Shown here one piece after another: positions 34,798 to 46,385 of a stretch of 64,000 nt of DNA. The notes beneath the pieces are model-generated. The model made no database searches. It was not told the DNA's origin and saw nothing but the letters and a program-made list of their open reading frames with translations. A program made the translations under genes and the position numbers. Within the stretch, counting starts at the first letter, position 1. Every line of letters starts with the position of its first letter. This DNA is from Alectoria sarmentosa (lineage: Eukaryota; Ascomycota; Lecanoromycetes; Lecanorales; Parmeliaceae). Location: the NCBI GenBank assembly GCA_009733775.1, contig WOGZ01000009.1, positions 62,001 to 126,000 of the forward strand. The letters are read 5' to 3'.

Positions 34798-35829
34798 CTA
34801 ACCATCTTCCTGACCACCCTCTGCATCTTCCTCTGACACTTCTTCGCCAGCCTCCTTGGCTTTTTCTCGTCTTCTCTTCGCCCTCTCCCGCTTTCTGTCG
34901 AGAATTTTCCTCAAATTTTTCGCCCCATTGAAGACTCCACCGGTCCCAGCTCCGCAAGCCGTGCAACTCGGGTTCTTCCTGTACTTCTGCAGCGCACAAG
35001 CTTCGCAGAAGTAGTGCCCACATTTTGTGACAATCGGATTCGTATAAGGCTTCTTGCATATGATACACGCGAACGGAATCCCCTCCAGCGCTGCATCTTC
35101 TTCTTCCGAGTCCTCAGCCTCTGCAAGGCTTTTTACTGCTACACCACTCTTTCTGCCTTTGTCTCCGACCTTCTCCCAGTCTTTGTCAAGCTCCCAGCCT
35201 TGCTTATAGTTTTCTCTTAAATGCAAATATTTGCAACTATCCCCAAAGCCACAAAACCCGGTCTGCTTGTAGTCTTTGCACACATCGGGTGCGAAATCCG
35301 TCACTGTAATCGTGCGGATGTTGGTGGGGGCTTTTATGGGCCCAACGATACGGGAAGGAGCATTCGGATTTTTCTGGATGAAGGATTGGTAGCCGGCAGC
35401 GCCTTTGTATGTTCCATCGTTGCTCGGCTCTGTGTCTTTGTCGGTCTTTACGGGGCGACTTCGAGTTGTGCCGAGTAGTGACTTCGCATCAGGAGCAGGC
35501 TCATCGAACCAATTTGAAGTCTTCGTTGCATCGTTTGTTTCCGAAATTCGGGCGGAGCGGTCGGCCGCGAATTGCGTGGCTGAGAGGTTTTCGATCAGGG
35601 CTTTTGAGGTGGTATTTGAGGGAGTATTTGAGGATGCAGTGACGATAGCGGTCTTCTTGCGGCGCTTGACGGTTCGCCCCTCACCTTCGGTAGAGGTGTA
35701 GCCTGACTCTGAGTCTGAGTTGGCGGGAGGTGGTGTTGCGGGGCGTTTGCGGATGTTCTTTGCGCCCCGCTTCTTGAAGAGAGGTTGGGTATGTGTGGGT
35801 GTTTGCGCCTGGACTAAAGCAGTGTCCAT
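34798..35829 (-). CDS. cwc24: Cwc24, pre-mRNA splicing factor with CCCH and RING fingers
   Basis: An intronless 343-residue gene, the fungal homologue of human RNF113A. It joins the activated spliceosome (Bact) and holds the 5' splice site region before the first step. A basic, disordered N-terminus (IRKRPATPPP, TVKRRKK) is followed by GAAGYQSFIQKNPNAPSR, a CCCH finger (CKDYKQTGFCGFGDSCKYLH), the linker GWELDKDWEK, an acidic segment, and a C3HC4 RING (CIICKKPYTNPIVTKCGHYF, then CALQKY and C-x2-C). The C-terminus has a Lys/Arg-rich helix and an acidic tail. The order and length match the family. It is convergent with ferrochelatase, with 3' ends 90 bp apart. Confidence 0.95.
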   Translation of the reverse strand: MDTALVQAQTPTHTQPLFKKRGAKNIRKRPATPPPANSDSESGYTSTEGEGRTVKRRKKTAIVTASSNTPSNTTSKALIENLSATQFAADRSARISETNDATKTSNWFDEPAPDAKSLLGTTRSRPVKTDKDTEPSNDGTYKGAAGYQSFIQKNPNAPSRIVGPIKAPTNIRTITVTDFAPDVCKDYKQTGFCGFGDSCKYLHLRENYKQGWELDKDWEKVGDKGRKSGVAVKSLAEAEDSEEEDAALEGIPFACIICKKPYTNPIVTKCGHYFCEACALQKYRKNPSCTACGAGTGGVFNGAKNLRKILDRKRERAKRRREKAKEAGEEVSEEDAEGGQEDG

Positions 35830-36479
35830 GGTTGCGAAGTCGGTTGTCTTGTCAGAATAGTGAGAGTTAGTTGGTTTGAGAGACTAGTGGGCGGAAAATG
35901 GTAGAGCTCGGCCGAATGTGCTATTTGTAAGCAACAATTTTCAATCCTCAAGAAGTGAAGTGATGGGTGACATCCTAAGCGAACGGCCCATTGAAGCCTT
36001 GCATTTGCATGGCGTTTTCCCAGAAAAATGGAGCGGACAATTCTGACTGGTTGAAGGTTTGTTATTGTTACGGAAATTGGGATAGGGCTGAGTGAGGTTT
36101 ACGCCAAGCCAAGTCCAGACCATCAACAACCAACGAACCCAGTTTTAAGAGCCAGGCCATCCACGAAGTACGCATCATCATAAGCAACATCTCTTTACTG
36201 CTCCAGGATCGATTGTGTTTTCGATACTCTACGGTATGTCATTCAAGCGTGGTGTGTAATTAATGGAATCAATGAGATAAGATTGACTTGGAAGGCCCTG
36301 CGTTTGCTCGGCGGCCGAAAACAACATTCCAGTCGTCGCCATTCGCAACCAAATCAGCCTGTATTTGCGCACAGATAGTGTCTTTCCCAAACGGGTTTCT
36401 ATCATTTTCAATGTCTATCCCTAGGTCTGGCAATTCTGTGCGTCCTGCATTGCACGAGCCGGACCCCATTCCGCTCGGG
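35830..36479. promoter_or_regulatory. Divergent promoter region, cwc24/apsA
   Basis: About 650 bp between divergent start codons. An in-frame upstream extension of apsA exists (ATG at 36288 and 36411), so the right part may be leader or coding. No clear TATA box. Confidence 0.45.
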
Positions 36480-39400
36480 ATGCCTTCGAGATCCAACAGG
36501 GAAATCATGGCGACATCAACTGGCGAACACCCTCGTCAAGTAGTCCCTGTTGAGCCCTCAAACGGAACCCCGAATGGAACCAACAGACAAGATGACCCTT
36601 TTGCAACGGAAACCCCATCCTCACGTCCTCAGCCCCACCGCTATTCGTCCTTCGATACGCAGCTGTTCGCCTTAAATCATCCATCATCGTCTCCTGCGCA
36701 GGCAAAGAGGGCATTGGAGGCTCATATGGCGGAGACAGATCGCAGGATTCAAGAGACCTCGAAGCTCGGCACGACACTGGTGCAGCAGCGAGTCAATTTG
36801 GCACAACGACTACGGGATGTGGGATCACAAGAGGAGGAAGCACAAATTAGCCCTGAGTTAAGGCAGAAGCTGGTCGAAATTGAGAGAGAATACAATGAAG
36901 TTGGACGACAAAGTGCTAGGGCGTTTCTGGGTCCCAAATCGGAAGCAGCAGGAGAGGGATCGAATGCCCCCTTTGCCTTGGATGGCAGGGCAAGTCCTAC
37001 TTCCTATCGGTTGATCGATTGCATACTGACTCCAAAGCACAGAATCCCGCAAGCCCTACAAGATTTTCTAGCCAGGCCACCGATTCGCCATCCAAGCTCA
37101 ATGTCCCAAGAAAGCAACGAAATCAGGCGTCGAGAACGGATGATATTGATTTTGCAGCCGAGATCAGTACATCACTCTTAGGACAAGTGCGGCATCTGCA
37201 AGCGGTCCTATTAGAGCGCGATGAGACGTTGAAGGTCGTGCAATCGGATAAATCGAGCCTCGAGCTTGAGGCGGAGGGTTTCGCACAACGCCTTCGAAGC
37301 CTGGACGAAAGTGAGCAGCGGTACAAAGATGAAAATTGGAATCTAGAAACTCAGCTACAAGAGACGAACGCAGCGAATCGAGAGTCGGTCGGCAGGGAAC
37401 AAAAGCTGCAGCAAATACTAGCTGCTGCCACATCTGAGAAGAACACTGCACAGAGCGAACTGGACCATCTGAGACAAGATCACAGCAGAATGACGGAGGA
37501 TTATACTGCTGTGCGCAAGACCCACGAATCCGAGCTCGCTAGTCTACGAAAGAGCGTGAACTTTGGCGTAATCGAAAACGAGACCCAGCAGCGAAAGATC
37601 GAAGAGCTGACATCTCAAAATCGGGAACTGGCCAACGGACTTGCCGGTCGCTTCAGAGATGAAGAGACTGAGCGGGAGGCGGACACTGGCGCGAAGTTTG
37701 AAGAATATCCGTTCGATCTGTCCGAACGAGAGCACTCTCCTCCTCCTTCGCCCACGAAAGGCGTCCAAAGGCACTCTATGCTGGAGTCAGAGACGTTGAA
37801 GAGCTCTTTGAATCATGCCCACAGAATGATCCAGAATCTAAAGGGCAATGTGCATCGCGAGAAAGCCGAAAAGCAGGATCTCAAGCGCATGCTCCAAGAG
37901 GCCAGAGATGAGTTGGAGATTCGAAGAGCCGAGCCGAGTGGGAAGAGACTGAAAGCGAAATCACACACGGATATGAGAAGAGCAGGTCGGCCTGGGCTTG
38001 GGGCCACCAGGAACAGCAGGACTGATGTTATGGTCGACGACGCTGAGCATGACCCTGAATGGGAAGATCACAACGATGAAGACAGTCCTCGCCGTGATGT
38101 TGGCGCTCGATCAATCACCCACGACAGCATTCCAAGAGTTAGTCGACTCGCGGAAAGTAGTGAAGCTTATCAGACAGCCAATGAGACAGAAGATGCTTTC
38201 GAGACGGCAAATGAGCGTGATACCACTGACAACGATGCTTTCCAGACTGGAGCCGAGAGTATGGCGGGCGATACCACGGATGAGGCCGAAGCGACAGAGA
38301 CAGAGTCTGGTGTGGCTCGAGGTGGGACCATTCGAAGCAAGAGACCACAACCTGCCATATTCACCAAGGCGGGTGACAGAAGATCCATCCAGAGCACTGC
38401 ATCAACTTCTGAAGACGACGAAGGACATGCTCTTCATACGCCAAGCCAGAATCAACCACAGCGGTACCGTCCAAAGGTCAACCGAAATTCTCGTCGGTCA
38501 CGGGTGAGTAGCGAAGTCCCCGGTAGTAGTCAACTATCAAGTGCTAGGAATTCTCCAGCCAGCTTCACGAACGGAGGTGGCGAAGTAAATCAAAGCTTGT
38601 TCACCGAATTGGAGAACCTTAGTGGTGATGAAAATGGCACGCCAAGCAAGGGAATTATCAGCTCACCCAGGTCCACGCAATCTCTTCGCAGAAGTGTAAG
38701 TGGGAAAAGATCATCATCTAGCATGAGGACAGGTGTAAGTCCGTCTACGTCTGGTCCAAGGCCTAGTACCGTGGTCTATACAGGAGGCGCACCACCTATC
38801 CCTAAAAGGCCCATGGTCGATTCCAGTATGATGACGGAACCGATGGGGCCTCTACAAAGTTCCCCAAATCAAGCAGGTGCAGCCCACGCAAGCCTAGGCA
38901 AAGCAAGTCTAGGTCAAGCGAGTCCGAGCCCACAGTCTTTGGATGTTTTGTCCATGAGCTCGGCAGCCGCCATCACCAGTAGAATCTTTGGTAGCACACC
39001 CGAAACACCCCAAAACAAAGGTGTCGAATCACAGTCTGCTAGTGCGTCTAATTTTGGCTCGGACTCGCGTTCATCTTCATCCTCACGACGCCCAGCTTGG
39101 GACCAGCCGCTCCAGATGTTTGGTAAGATTCCGGGATTCGATCAGAGTGCAGATACAACTCCTTTATCGACGAGGTCTACAACAACGCAGGTGCGAGGAT
39201 TTTCTGGAGATCTGTCATCGGATGATCAGCGAGCGAGGAATTTTTCTAGCAATTCAACTCAGCCTACAGAATACTCCGAGTCAATGCATGACGATCAGGG
39301 GGTGACGCCTCCAGGTACGGCTATCAAGGCTCGAGCTCCATTGACATTGTCGCCTATCCATAGCCTGGAGTCAGCCCCGGTACAGCCTATCCAGAGATCC

Positions 39401-41446
39401 ATGACAAACGAGTCAAGCGGTACAACCGCGTTTGCAGGTCCACCAACTGCAGCTGCAACCTCCGACGCTACCGAAATTCCGCCAAAGACGACTAGTACTG
39501 GAGGCATTCTTGGCTCTGTATTCGGCTGGAACAAGCGCAAAGCATCTACCGGATCTCAGATTGCTGAAGACGAGACTCGTCAAGAGGCCGCTACGAGCAG
39601 TCGGCCTACGACTAGTGATTCCAAGCGTCCTCTTCAAGAGGTGCCAGCGAATGCTGTCACTCGAAACATGCAAAAAGGCAATGCCAAATTGTCACCAGTG
39701 GTTGATCGTGGAGTTCAAACACTGTCATTCTCCGATTTGCTGGAAAGCGTCGCGAAGAAACCCAGCGCACCGTCAATGAGGCCCCTTGCAGATATAGGAG
39801 CTGCCTCTCCCAGCCTCAGTGAAGCTGGCAAAGGAAAGGCACCAGAACAATATTACAAAGATTCCCTTGGGAAGTCATTCAAGCGACCAGTCAGTGCAAC
39901 AAGCATGCGCTCGCGAGCTCAGTATCCTCCGCTGCCTCCAGATCATCAAGAGGCTATTGCTGCTGCTGCGCAAAAGGGGCCGCCCGAGTCGTTGGTGACT
40001 CCGACGGGTTCAACAGCATCCATGGGTCCGCCTCTTGCCCCAGCTTCTGCGTATCCCTCTCGAGCTGGCAGATCTCGGAGCAGTCGGCCTCAGACCCCAT
40101 CCCAGCAAAGCATGCCAAGTCAATCCTCAAGAGGCGGAACGACTCCCAGAGCGGGTCGATATTCCGCCACCCGAAGTCAAGCATCTCGCCGATCTTCGTT
40201 CTCTTCCTTTGCTTCTGAACTTGATGAGCGCTTCAATATCCGTACCAACGCTGGCATGCCAATGCCTCAGGATCTCCAGGCTGGAACTGATCCCCGCATG
40301 ATCCAGGCAATTACCCAGACAATGATTGGCGAGATGATGTGGAAGTACACGCGCAAAGCAGGTCGCGGCGAAATGTCCTCCACTCGCCACCGTCGCTTCT
40401 TCTGGGTCCATCCCTACACTCGCACCCTCTACTGGAGCGACCGTGATCCTGCTTCCGCCAATCGCGCAGAGCTCAAATCTAAGAGCGTAGCCATCGAAGC
40501 CGTACGAGTAGTCACAGACGATAATCCCATGCCACCTGGCCTGCACCGCAAATCTCTCATTATAATTACACCCGGTCGCTCCGTCAAATTCACGGCGCAA
40601 ACCTCCCAGCGGCATGAAACCTGGTTCAACGCGCTCTCCTACCTCTTGCTCCGAACTGGCCCAGATGGCGCCAATACAGCCAACAACCCAGGCGACCTCT
40701 CTGACGCCGACGTAGCCGAGTTCAATCCAGGATCAAACAATCACTCCTCCCGATCCCGCGTCTCACTCGCCAGCTTCCGCAGCTCCGCTACACAGAACAG
40801 GCAAGATCACAATCGCCTTTCAACACGCATTCCAACAGGCGCCACTTCGGGCGGCAACACCCAAACAGAAGGGCAGCAAACCGAGCCTCCGCCCAATAAA
40901 GAAAGCGTGCGCAGCCGCATTGGCCGCAGCCTTTCACGAAACCGGGGTACCAGGTCCCGACGAGAATCTATTGGCCAAAACAATGCCACCACAGTTTATA
41001 ACGCTCCAGATAACCAAGGGAGCGTCTCGAGCCGCATCAGTAGCTACTGGCACAAGCCAGCGGCCTCAGTCCGCAGCTCTATTCGCAGCCGCTCAAGCCT
41101 ACGTGAGGACGGACCGCCGGAACCTGGCGTGTTGGAAGGGGGCAGGAGCGTCGTAGGGGGGCGCAAGGGTGACAGTGCGGAGGACTTGAGAAGAGTGATT
41201 GAGAACCAGGAGCAGGGTGGGAGGCTGGAGAATGTGAGGGCTTGTTGTGATGGTGCGTTTCGCATTCTCCCCTGCAACGATGAGAGTTAATGTTGCTGAT
41301 GATGATGACATGCAGGTCGACATGACGTTGGCAGTTTGGCCAAGAACGGACGACATCACAGCCACACGGGCTCGACGCATAGTGTGCAGAGTCGACATAG
41401 CCATCGGTCACCGTCGAATTCGCTCACAAACTTGGCGTACAGCTAG
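36480..41446 (+). CDS. apsA: ApsA/Num1-type cortical anchor with C-terminal PH domain
   Basis: Reconstructed as join(36480..36989, 37043..41252, 41316..41446), 1,616 residues. It is the homologue of Aspergillus anucleate primary sterigmata A and yeast Num1/Mcp5, which tether dynein (and mitochondria) at the cell cortex to position nuclei. The N-terminus is followed by the conserved block PSRKQ-like NVPRKQRNQASRTDDIDFA and EISTSLLGQVRHLQAVLLER, a long coiled coil (to about residue 470), acidic repeats (EAYQTANETEDAFETANERD), a ~700-residue Ser/Pro-rich disordered part, then the lipid-binding PH domain (MMWKYTRKAGRG, RRFFWVHPYTRTLYWSDRDP, RHETWFNALSYLLLRT). The tail is Ser/Arg-rich. Intron 1 appears to use a rare GC donor (GCAAGT at 36990, acceptor CACAG at 37042). 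Intron 2 is GTGCGT...ATGCAG. The start at 36480 is the least certain point, since upstream in-frame ATGs exist (36411). Confidence 0.93.
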
Positions 41447-41707
41447 TTGGGGGAGCCGGACAATGAGGGATTCCGAGCTGGCAGGATAGCTCGTGTTCAC
41501 AGCGGGATTGGCTTTCTTTTGGTTGTGCTTGCTACGGCGCTTGAAAACAGAAAAATAATATTTGGGAGTATGTACATCGGCCTAACGATATTCATTGTCT
41601 TATATGGTACCAAATTGCAACCGCTGCTACTTCAAGAATTCAGATCCAACATGACATATACCCATTGTCTCCATCAACTTTGTAATCAAGGCAACGAGCA
41701 CCCCGGC

Positions 41708-44308
41708 TCAAGCCAACCCCTCCTTCCGCTTGAACTCTTCATAAGTGCACTCGACCCCATCCCTACTGCACCCGAACAAGTCCCAAGCCTCCTTGCTCCA
41801 CAAACTTGCCGTCTCTTCCCTCCCACCCTGGTTTCCCAACAGCGTATTCTCCATCCCACCCGAAACGGGCAACGCAGATGGCGGCCGCATGGCAGAGGTA
41901 TCGGATCTTGCCTTCTTCAACGGCGATCTAGCTTTCGTTGGGATGACTTTTGTAAAGGCAGGCAGAGAGTCGGGTTTCCGTTTCGGGGGGTGAGGTGCTG
42001 TGATGGGCGCTTCTGGAGGTGGTGTCGAGGGTTGGGAAGACAAGACTTCTACAATCGCATCTGAGGGCTTGGGAATTGGAGCGATCGGGACGACTTTGGT
42101 GAATGCGGGCTGTTTGTCGGGTTTGGACCTTGGCGCTGGTTGCACTGCCGTCTGTGGTTTTGGTGCAACTACTTTCGTGAAGGCAGGGAGGATTTTGGGT
42201 TCCATGTTTGACATTGGAGGAACGATGGCTGCAGTTGGCGGCTCTAGGGTTGGGGATTCTGTAGGACGATTGTCAGGCTGAACCTGTAAGCTCGGAGCTG
42301 GCACCGGACGATTTCTTGTGGGTGAGGGTGCAGAGGCAGTGCTTAGTGATGTTGATGGGACGGAAGAAAACTGTGGATCGGGTGGTGGGAGATTCGAATT
42401 TCGTCCTTTGAGTACCTGCCCCTTGGGCTGAACCACCTTTGTGAATGTGCACAACGAGTCAGGATTGAGTCTCGAGAGGGTGTTGGTTGCAGTGTGCGCT
42501 TCTGGGGGTGAAGGTTTTGACGGTAATGTGAGAGCTTGAGTTTGGAAGGCTGGAGATGAATTAGGCCGGTCTTTAGGAGGGGAGGGTGTAGAGACAACAT
42601 CCGGAGTTGCTTTCGGAATTGGTGGTGGAGACGATAGTTGAGGTAAGATCTCTGGCAAAACGTCATTGTCTTCGACAGAATCAGGAGTTCTGGGTTGAGG
42701 GCGCAAAAACAGAATCTCATCCATCTTTGCGAGAGCAATGGCGGTGCTGTGAACAGTAGAGGGAGGTCCAGGTATCACTTTCGGTGGAATATCTGGAGAT
42801 GACAATCGGCGAGTTGATAAAGGGACAGGTTCAGTATTATGGCGACGGGAACCGGCCATGAAAGATCTCGGTGCATTTTCAATCGTTTCCTTCTCGTTCG
42901 TTCTATGATGGTTCGTAGCTGCAGATACGTCGTCCTCTTGGGACAAGAAAAGGTCTTCTGGGGCTTCCCCACAGAATTCTTCGCGCTCGTTTTCCCGATG
43001 CATCTCCTTTGCATGGTGCCTGTTGAGCCGGGCCTTCAACCGATCCTGCTCTTCTTTGTGGAACTCAGCCATGGGATCATTTTTCCGTTTGTCGGGTCTG
43101 TTCGATGTATTTCGATCTGGGACTGGAGCGTTGCTAGAAGATCGGCCAATAGCAAAGTTCTCTTGCGGCCGTAGGTCTCGGTACATGAGTTTCTTGCGTG
43201 GCTTGCGCGAAACCATCTGAAGCTTTGATCCTTGTTTTGGTTGCTCATTGGCAGACGTGGCGTCCTCGTCCGAAGCGATCTCGATGGGCTTTGTAGTAAT
43301 GCCCGATCTTGCGTGTCCTGTCTCAGGTTCATGGTTACGACGCTTCGGTGGTTTCTTAGCTTTCCGTGACACCTGAATATCCTCATCTGACTTTCGCTTT
43401 TTTTGTTGCTCCGTCGGCTCTGAGCTTCGTGATCCGTTAGATCTTTCCTTAGGCATCTGGTCGATCACTCGCTCGAAGGCCTCATCCTCGTTGAGAATTT
43501 TATCCCTTGGAGTTTTTGAAATAGCTGGCTTACTGACTGCGTTCCCCACTGATGACAGACCATCGTTTCGTATGGTGGTTGACACACGTCTCTTCTCGGA
43601 TTGCTTGTCGACAACTGCTCCAACGACGGTCCTATCCATCCTTGCGTCAAGAGTCTGGAATCTTGCCGGTACTTGAGGCGCTGGCATCTTGTTCGGCTCC
43701 GCGCCCCTTTCCGACTTCGACTCAAATCGCTGACGCTTGGCCGGTCTATCATGATTCCAACTGTCATTTTCATTCTCCATGCGTATCTCGTGTGGTGACT
43801 TCGTCGGCAGCGCAGCCCGTCCAATCCGGCCTTTCGGAGTGCCCAGCAGCGCATTCAAAGTCTTCGGCCTTAGTTGCGATGGCTGTACAGTCGTCGGTCT
43901 CGCCGTTGAGGCCGCTGCTGATTGGTGTGAGACCTCTTCGATGACCGCCACCTCCGGTGCCTTTTTCCTCTTCTCAAACAACCCCGTGAGATCCTGCTCC
44001 ACGCTTCCAGTAGCTTCTCCAACTTGTATAAGGATGCCTCTATCCAGCTTGAACTCATCACCATCCTGTAGAATTTCATCCTCCCGCCAGTGCATGTCAC
44101 CGATGAAGTTCCTGGACACATCGTACACCATGATCCGCTTGTTGAAGGTGTGGAATCGGAGAAGTCCATCTTGCCATCTCTTTTGTTTTCGCCGGAGATC
44201 GTGGGTGTAGAGGCAACGGTAATCGAGTACGGGTGCTGTATTCTGAGTGGAGGGGACCGCGTAACCTGGCGTATGACGGACACCGGAGGATGTATTTGGG
44301 GAGGCCAT
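41708..44308 (-). CDS. DUF2439 protein, Mte1/Dbl2/ZGRF1-like recombination factor
   Basis: An intronless 866-residue gene. The N-terminal ~90 residues hold the DUF2439 domain (VLDYRCLYTHDLRRKQKRWQ, DGLLRFHTFNKRIMVYD, then GD-x-H and LDRGILIQVGE). It is shared by yeast Mte1, fission-yeast Dbl2 and the N-terminus of human ZGRF1, which bind D-loops and work with Mph1/FANCM-type helicases in recombination repair. No helicase domain follows. The rest is disordered and rich in Ser, Pro and basic patches. A four-fold FTKV motif lies in the C-terminal third (TFTKVVQPK, AFTKVVAPK, AFTKVVPIA, AFTKVIPTK). The end is ordered again (SLWSKEAWDLFGC). It is convergent with apsA, 261 bp between stop codons. 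Confidence 0.88.
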   Translation of the reverse strand: MASPNTSSGVRHTPGYAVPSTQNTAPVLDYRCLYTHDLRRKQKRWQDGLLRFHTFNKRIMVYDVSRNFIGDMHWREDEILQDGDEFKLDRGILIQVGEATGSVEQDLTGLFEKRKKAPEVAVIEEVSHQSAAASTARPTTVQPSQLRPKTLNALLGTPKGRIGRAALPTKSPHEIRMENENDSWNHDRPAKRQRFESKSERGAEPNKMPAPQVPARFQTLDARMDRTVVGAVVDKQSEKRRVSTTIRNDGLSSVGNAVSKPAISKTPRDKILNEDEAFERVIDQMPKERSNGSRSSEPTEQQKKRKSDEDIQVSRKAKKPPKRRNHEPETGHARSGITTKPIEIASDEDATSANEQPKQGSKLQMVSRKPRKKLMYRDLRPQENFAIGRSSSNAPVPDRNTSNRPDKRKNDPMAEFHKEEQDRLKARLNRHHAKEMHRENEREEFCGEAPEDLFLSQEDDVSAATNHHRTNEKETIENAPRSFMAGSRRHNTEPVPLSTRRLSSPDIPPKVIPGPPSTVHSTAIALAKMDEILFLRPQPRTPDSVEDNDVLPEILPQLSSPPPIPKATPDVVSTPSPPKDRPNSSPAFQTQALTLPSKPSPPEAHTATNTLSRLNPDSLCTFTKVVQPKGQVLKGRNSNLPPPDPQFSSVPSTSLSTASAPSPTRNRPVPAPSLQVQPDNRPTESPTLEPPTAAIVPPMSNMEPKILPAFTKVVAPKPQTAVQPAPRSKPDKQPAFTKVVPIAPIPKPSDAIVEVLSSQPSTPPPEAPITAPHPPKRKPDSLPAFTKVIPTKARSPLKKARSDTSAMRPPSALPVSGGMENTLLGNQGGREETASLWSKEAWDLFGCSRDGVECTYEEFKRKEGLA

Positions 44309-45285
44309 TGTAGAGGGACTCTTGCGCCACAGCTGTCAGATTTTTATGGCTAACCTGTGTCATGATTCAGCTGAACTAATCTCACACTATCAATGCGCTC
44401 CAGCAAACCGTCGTCTTGCATATAATCAAGCAGAAAGCGCGTCGCGAAGTCATGTGATAGTCTTGGCAGATCTGATTAGCGTATGCATAAAGCTTTCAAA
44501 TGCTTGACATTGAGAAAGTCGCACTCCTCTCGCTGAGCATATTAAGCAAATGCTGCTGCTTCTCTTCAATTGAAATATGTAGTTATAGCGACGATGTTGA
44601 TAATAGTCTATGTGATCGAGTCTTCAAATTTTATGCTCGAAGTGCTCCCTCCGAAGATGAATACATAAATCTGGCAATTGTATAGGCCGAAAGCACACTT
44701 CAGGACCTTTATCTTGCTGCATCCACATATCAAGTATCATCTTGATCATGCAAGTATGAATTCTGGGTCGCCAGCCTGTGTGTTAATCGAGCAGAATCTC
44801 GTCAATGAAGACTGGTAGCCCTGTCGTCAAATGGCAATTCAGTGTAGACAAAGCTTCTGATTTCGTGATGCCCAACTCTATGACTAATTTACTCATTCCA
44901 GTGCCTCCTCTTCAGAGTCCTTGAAATCGTCACCGTTGATTTAGTTTGTGGTGTCAAGAACAACTGCAGGAGCGTTTGCGGCGTAGGCGCAGGGCAAGAC
45001 CGTAGACTCAAATCCCTAATAATAATAGATTCTTGAGAGTGGTGGGGCCTAGCAGATGTAACATTGGGCACCGTTCAGCTACGACATATTTGTGCCTGTG
45101 CCTACAGTATGAGCCTCGGGGGATCGACCTACCCCGCCGGGTCTTTGGCTCAGCCTCCGGAGTAGAGGCCTGGACCAGGCACTGCCGCTTTGACAGTCCT
45201 ACCACGCCATCTCCGTCCATCTTCCCTTCTAATACTGTACTTACCTACGCATCAGAAGATCATCATTCTCTTTTCTCCAACATCA
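44309..45285. other. Gene-free stretch
   Basis: About 980 bp between divergent genes with no supported frame. Both promoters should lie here. Confidence 0.5.
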
Positions 45286-46385
45286 ATGGCCAGCTTCGGC
45301 TTCTCAATAGGTGATTTCATCGGAATTGGCACTCTTCTCTATCAAACGTATGCGAAATGCAAAAGCGCCTCGGGAGAATTTCAGTCCCTTGCGGGCGAAC
45401 TGCACACCGCCCGACTTCTGGTGGACAGTGTTCGCAACGCCGTCGAGGATGTCTATAGCGATCTACCGCATATTCACCAGATGAGTCTGGCCAATGTAAT
45501 GGCCGGGCTAAAGGCAACTCTGTTGGGTCTATCGAGCCAGCTTGACAGGTATCCCAACCTTCGGCCTGGGCAAGGTCTGCAGATGTCGAAGCTCAAGTTC
45601 AGCATGTTCGAGAACGCACAGGAAACTAGATCCAAGTTGAATTTACATATTAGCATGCTGAATGTGTGGCTATCAACCCTCATCTGGTAAGTCTTCACGA
45701 AATGCATCAATCTCATCATGCTGCGGTGTGCATAGATGTGCTGATGAATGCGCACCACAGCGACTCAATGACAAAGGCATTGATGCCAATCTATGAGCCT
45801 TCTCAAATGGTTTCAGTCATGGCTCAGCAGAAAACATTGTCAGAAACCTCCCAATATACCTCATTGCCAATAGATCCAGAGTTGTTCGCAATGCAAGACC
45901 CTGTCAAAAAGTGGTATTCATACGGTGACAAAAGAAATATTCCTGCGCTGGGAACTTACACGTATGACTCTACATGCGAAGGCCTTGGCTCCCTCCAGAC
46001 CACTGTAGTCAACTACAGCGTTTCCATTCGTGGATCTAATATCGAGGGAAATTCAGAGGACTTCGCTGGAACAGCCCAAATCAGCGGCAATATCGACCGC
46101 AATCGCGGGACCCTTCGCTTTTTGAAGACCTACGTCCGGGTGAGCAAAGGAAAAACCCTTCCTGTGTGGGAGTACGTGGGCTGCTTCACGCCGTGTGGGA
46201 TCGTGGGAGAGTGGCATAGTCCTGGCGACCCTGCGAAAATGGCACATTGGCGTGGGAAGTTTAGCATCTGGCTCAAAGAAGATGGAGACGCCGCTCCAGA
46301 AGAGCTGGAAGACCGGCTGCGCACTCTAATTTCGAGGGGCAAAGTTCTCACGAAATCGATGACTAGGGTTAGTGCAAGAGCTTAA
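45286..46385 (+). CDS. Fungal N-terminal helical domain protein with C-terminal beta domain
   Basis: Reconstructed as join(45286..45686, 45761..46385), 341 residues, with one 74-bp intron (GTAAGT...CCACAG). The nearer acceptor at 45735 would create a stop. The N-terminal ~150 residues are all-helical and begin FGFSIGDFIGIGTLLYQTY, then FQSLAGELHTARLLVDSV and a helix with L-x-G-L-x-x-Q-L-D-R-Y. This is the typical opening domain of fungal NLR-like and related signalling proteins. The C-terminal ~140 residues are beta-rich: LGTYTYDSTCEGLGSLQ, VNYSVSIRGSNIEG, ISGNIDRNRGTLRFLKTY, WEYVGCFTPCGIVGEWHSPG, then GKFSIWLKED. The G-x-x-x-P-x-G-I-x-G-x-W pattern looks like a ligand-binding or calycin-like sandwich, but I cannot name it. 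No P-loop or membrane span. Confidence 0.75.

Noticed and set aside
38988..40629. Many frames of 60-160 codons on both strands inside 36.4-41.4 kb and 41.7-44.3 kb
   Set aside because: They are antisense or shifted readings of apsA and of the DUF2439 gene.
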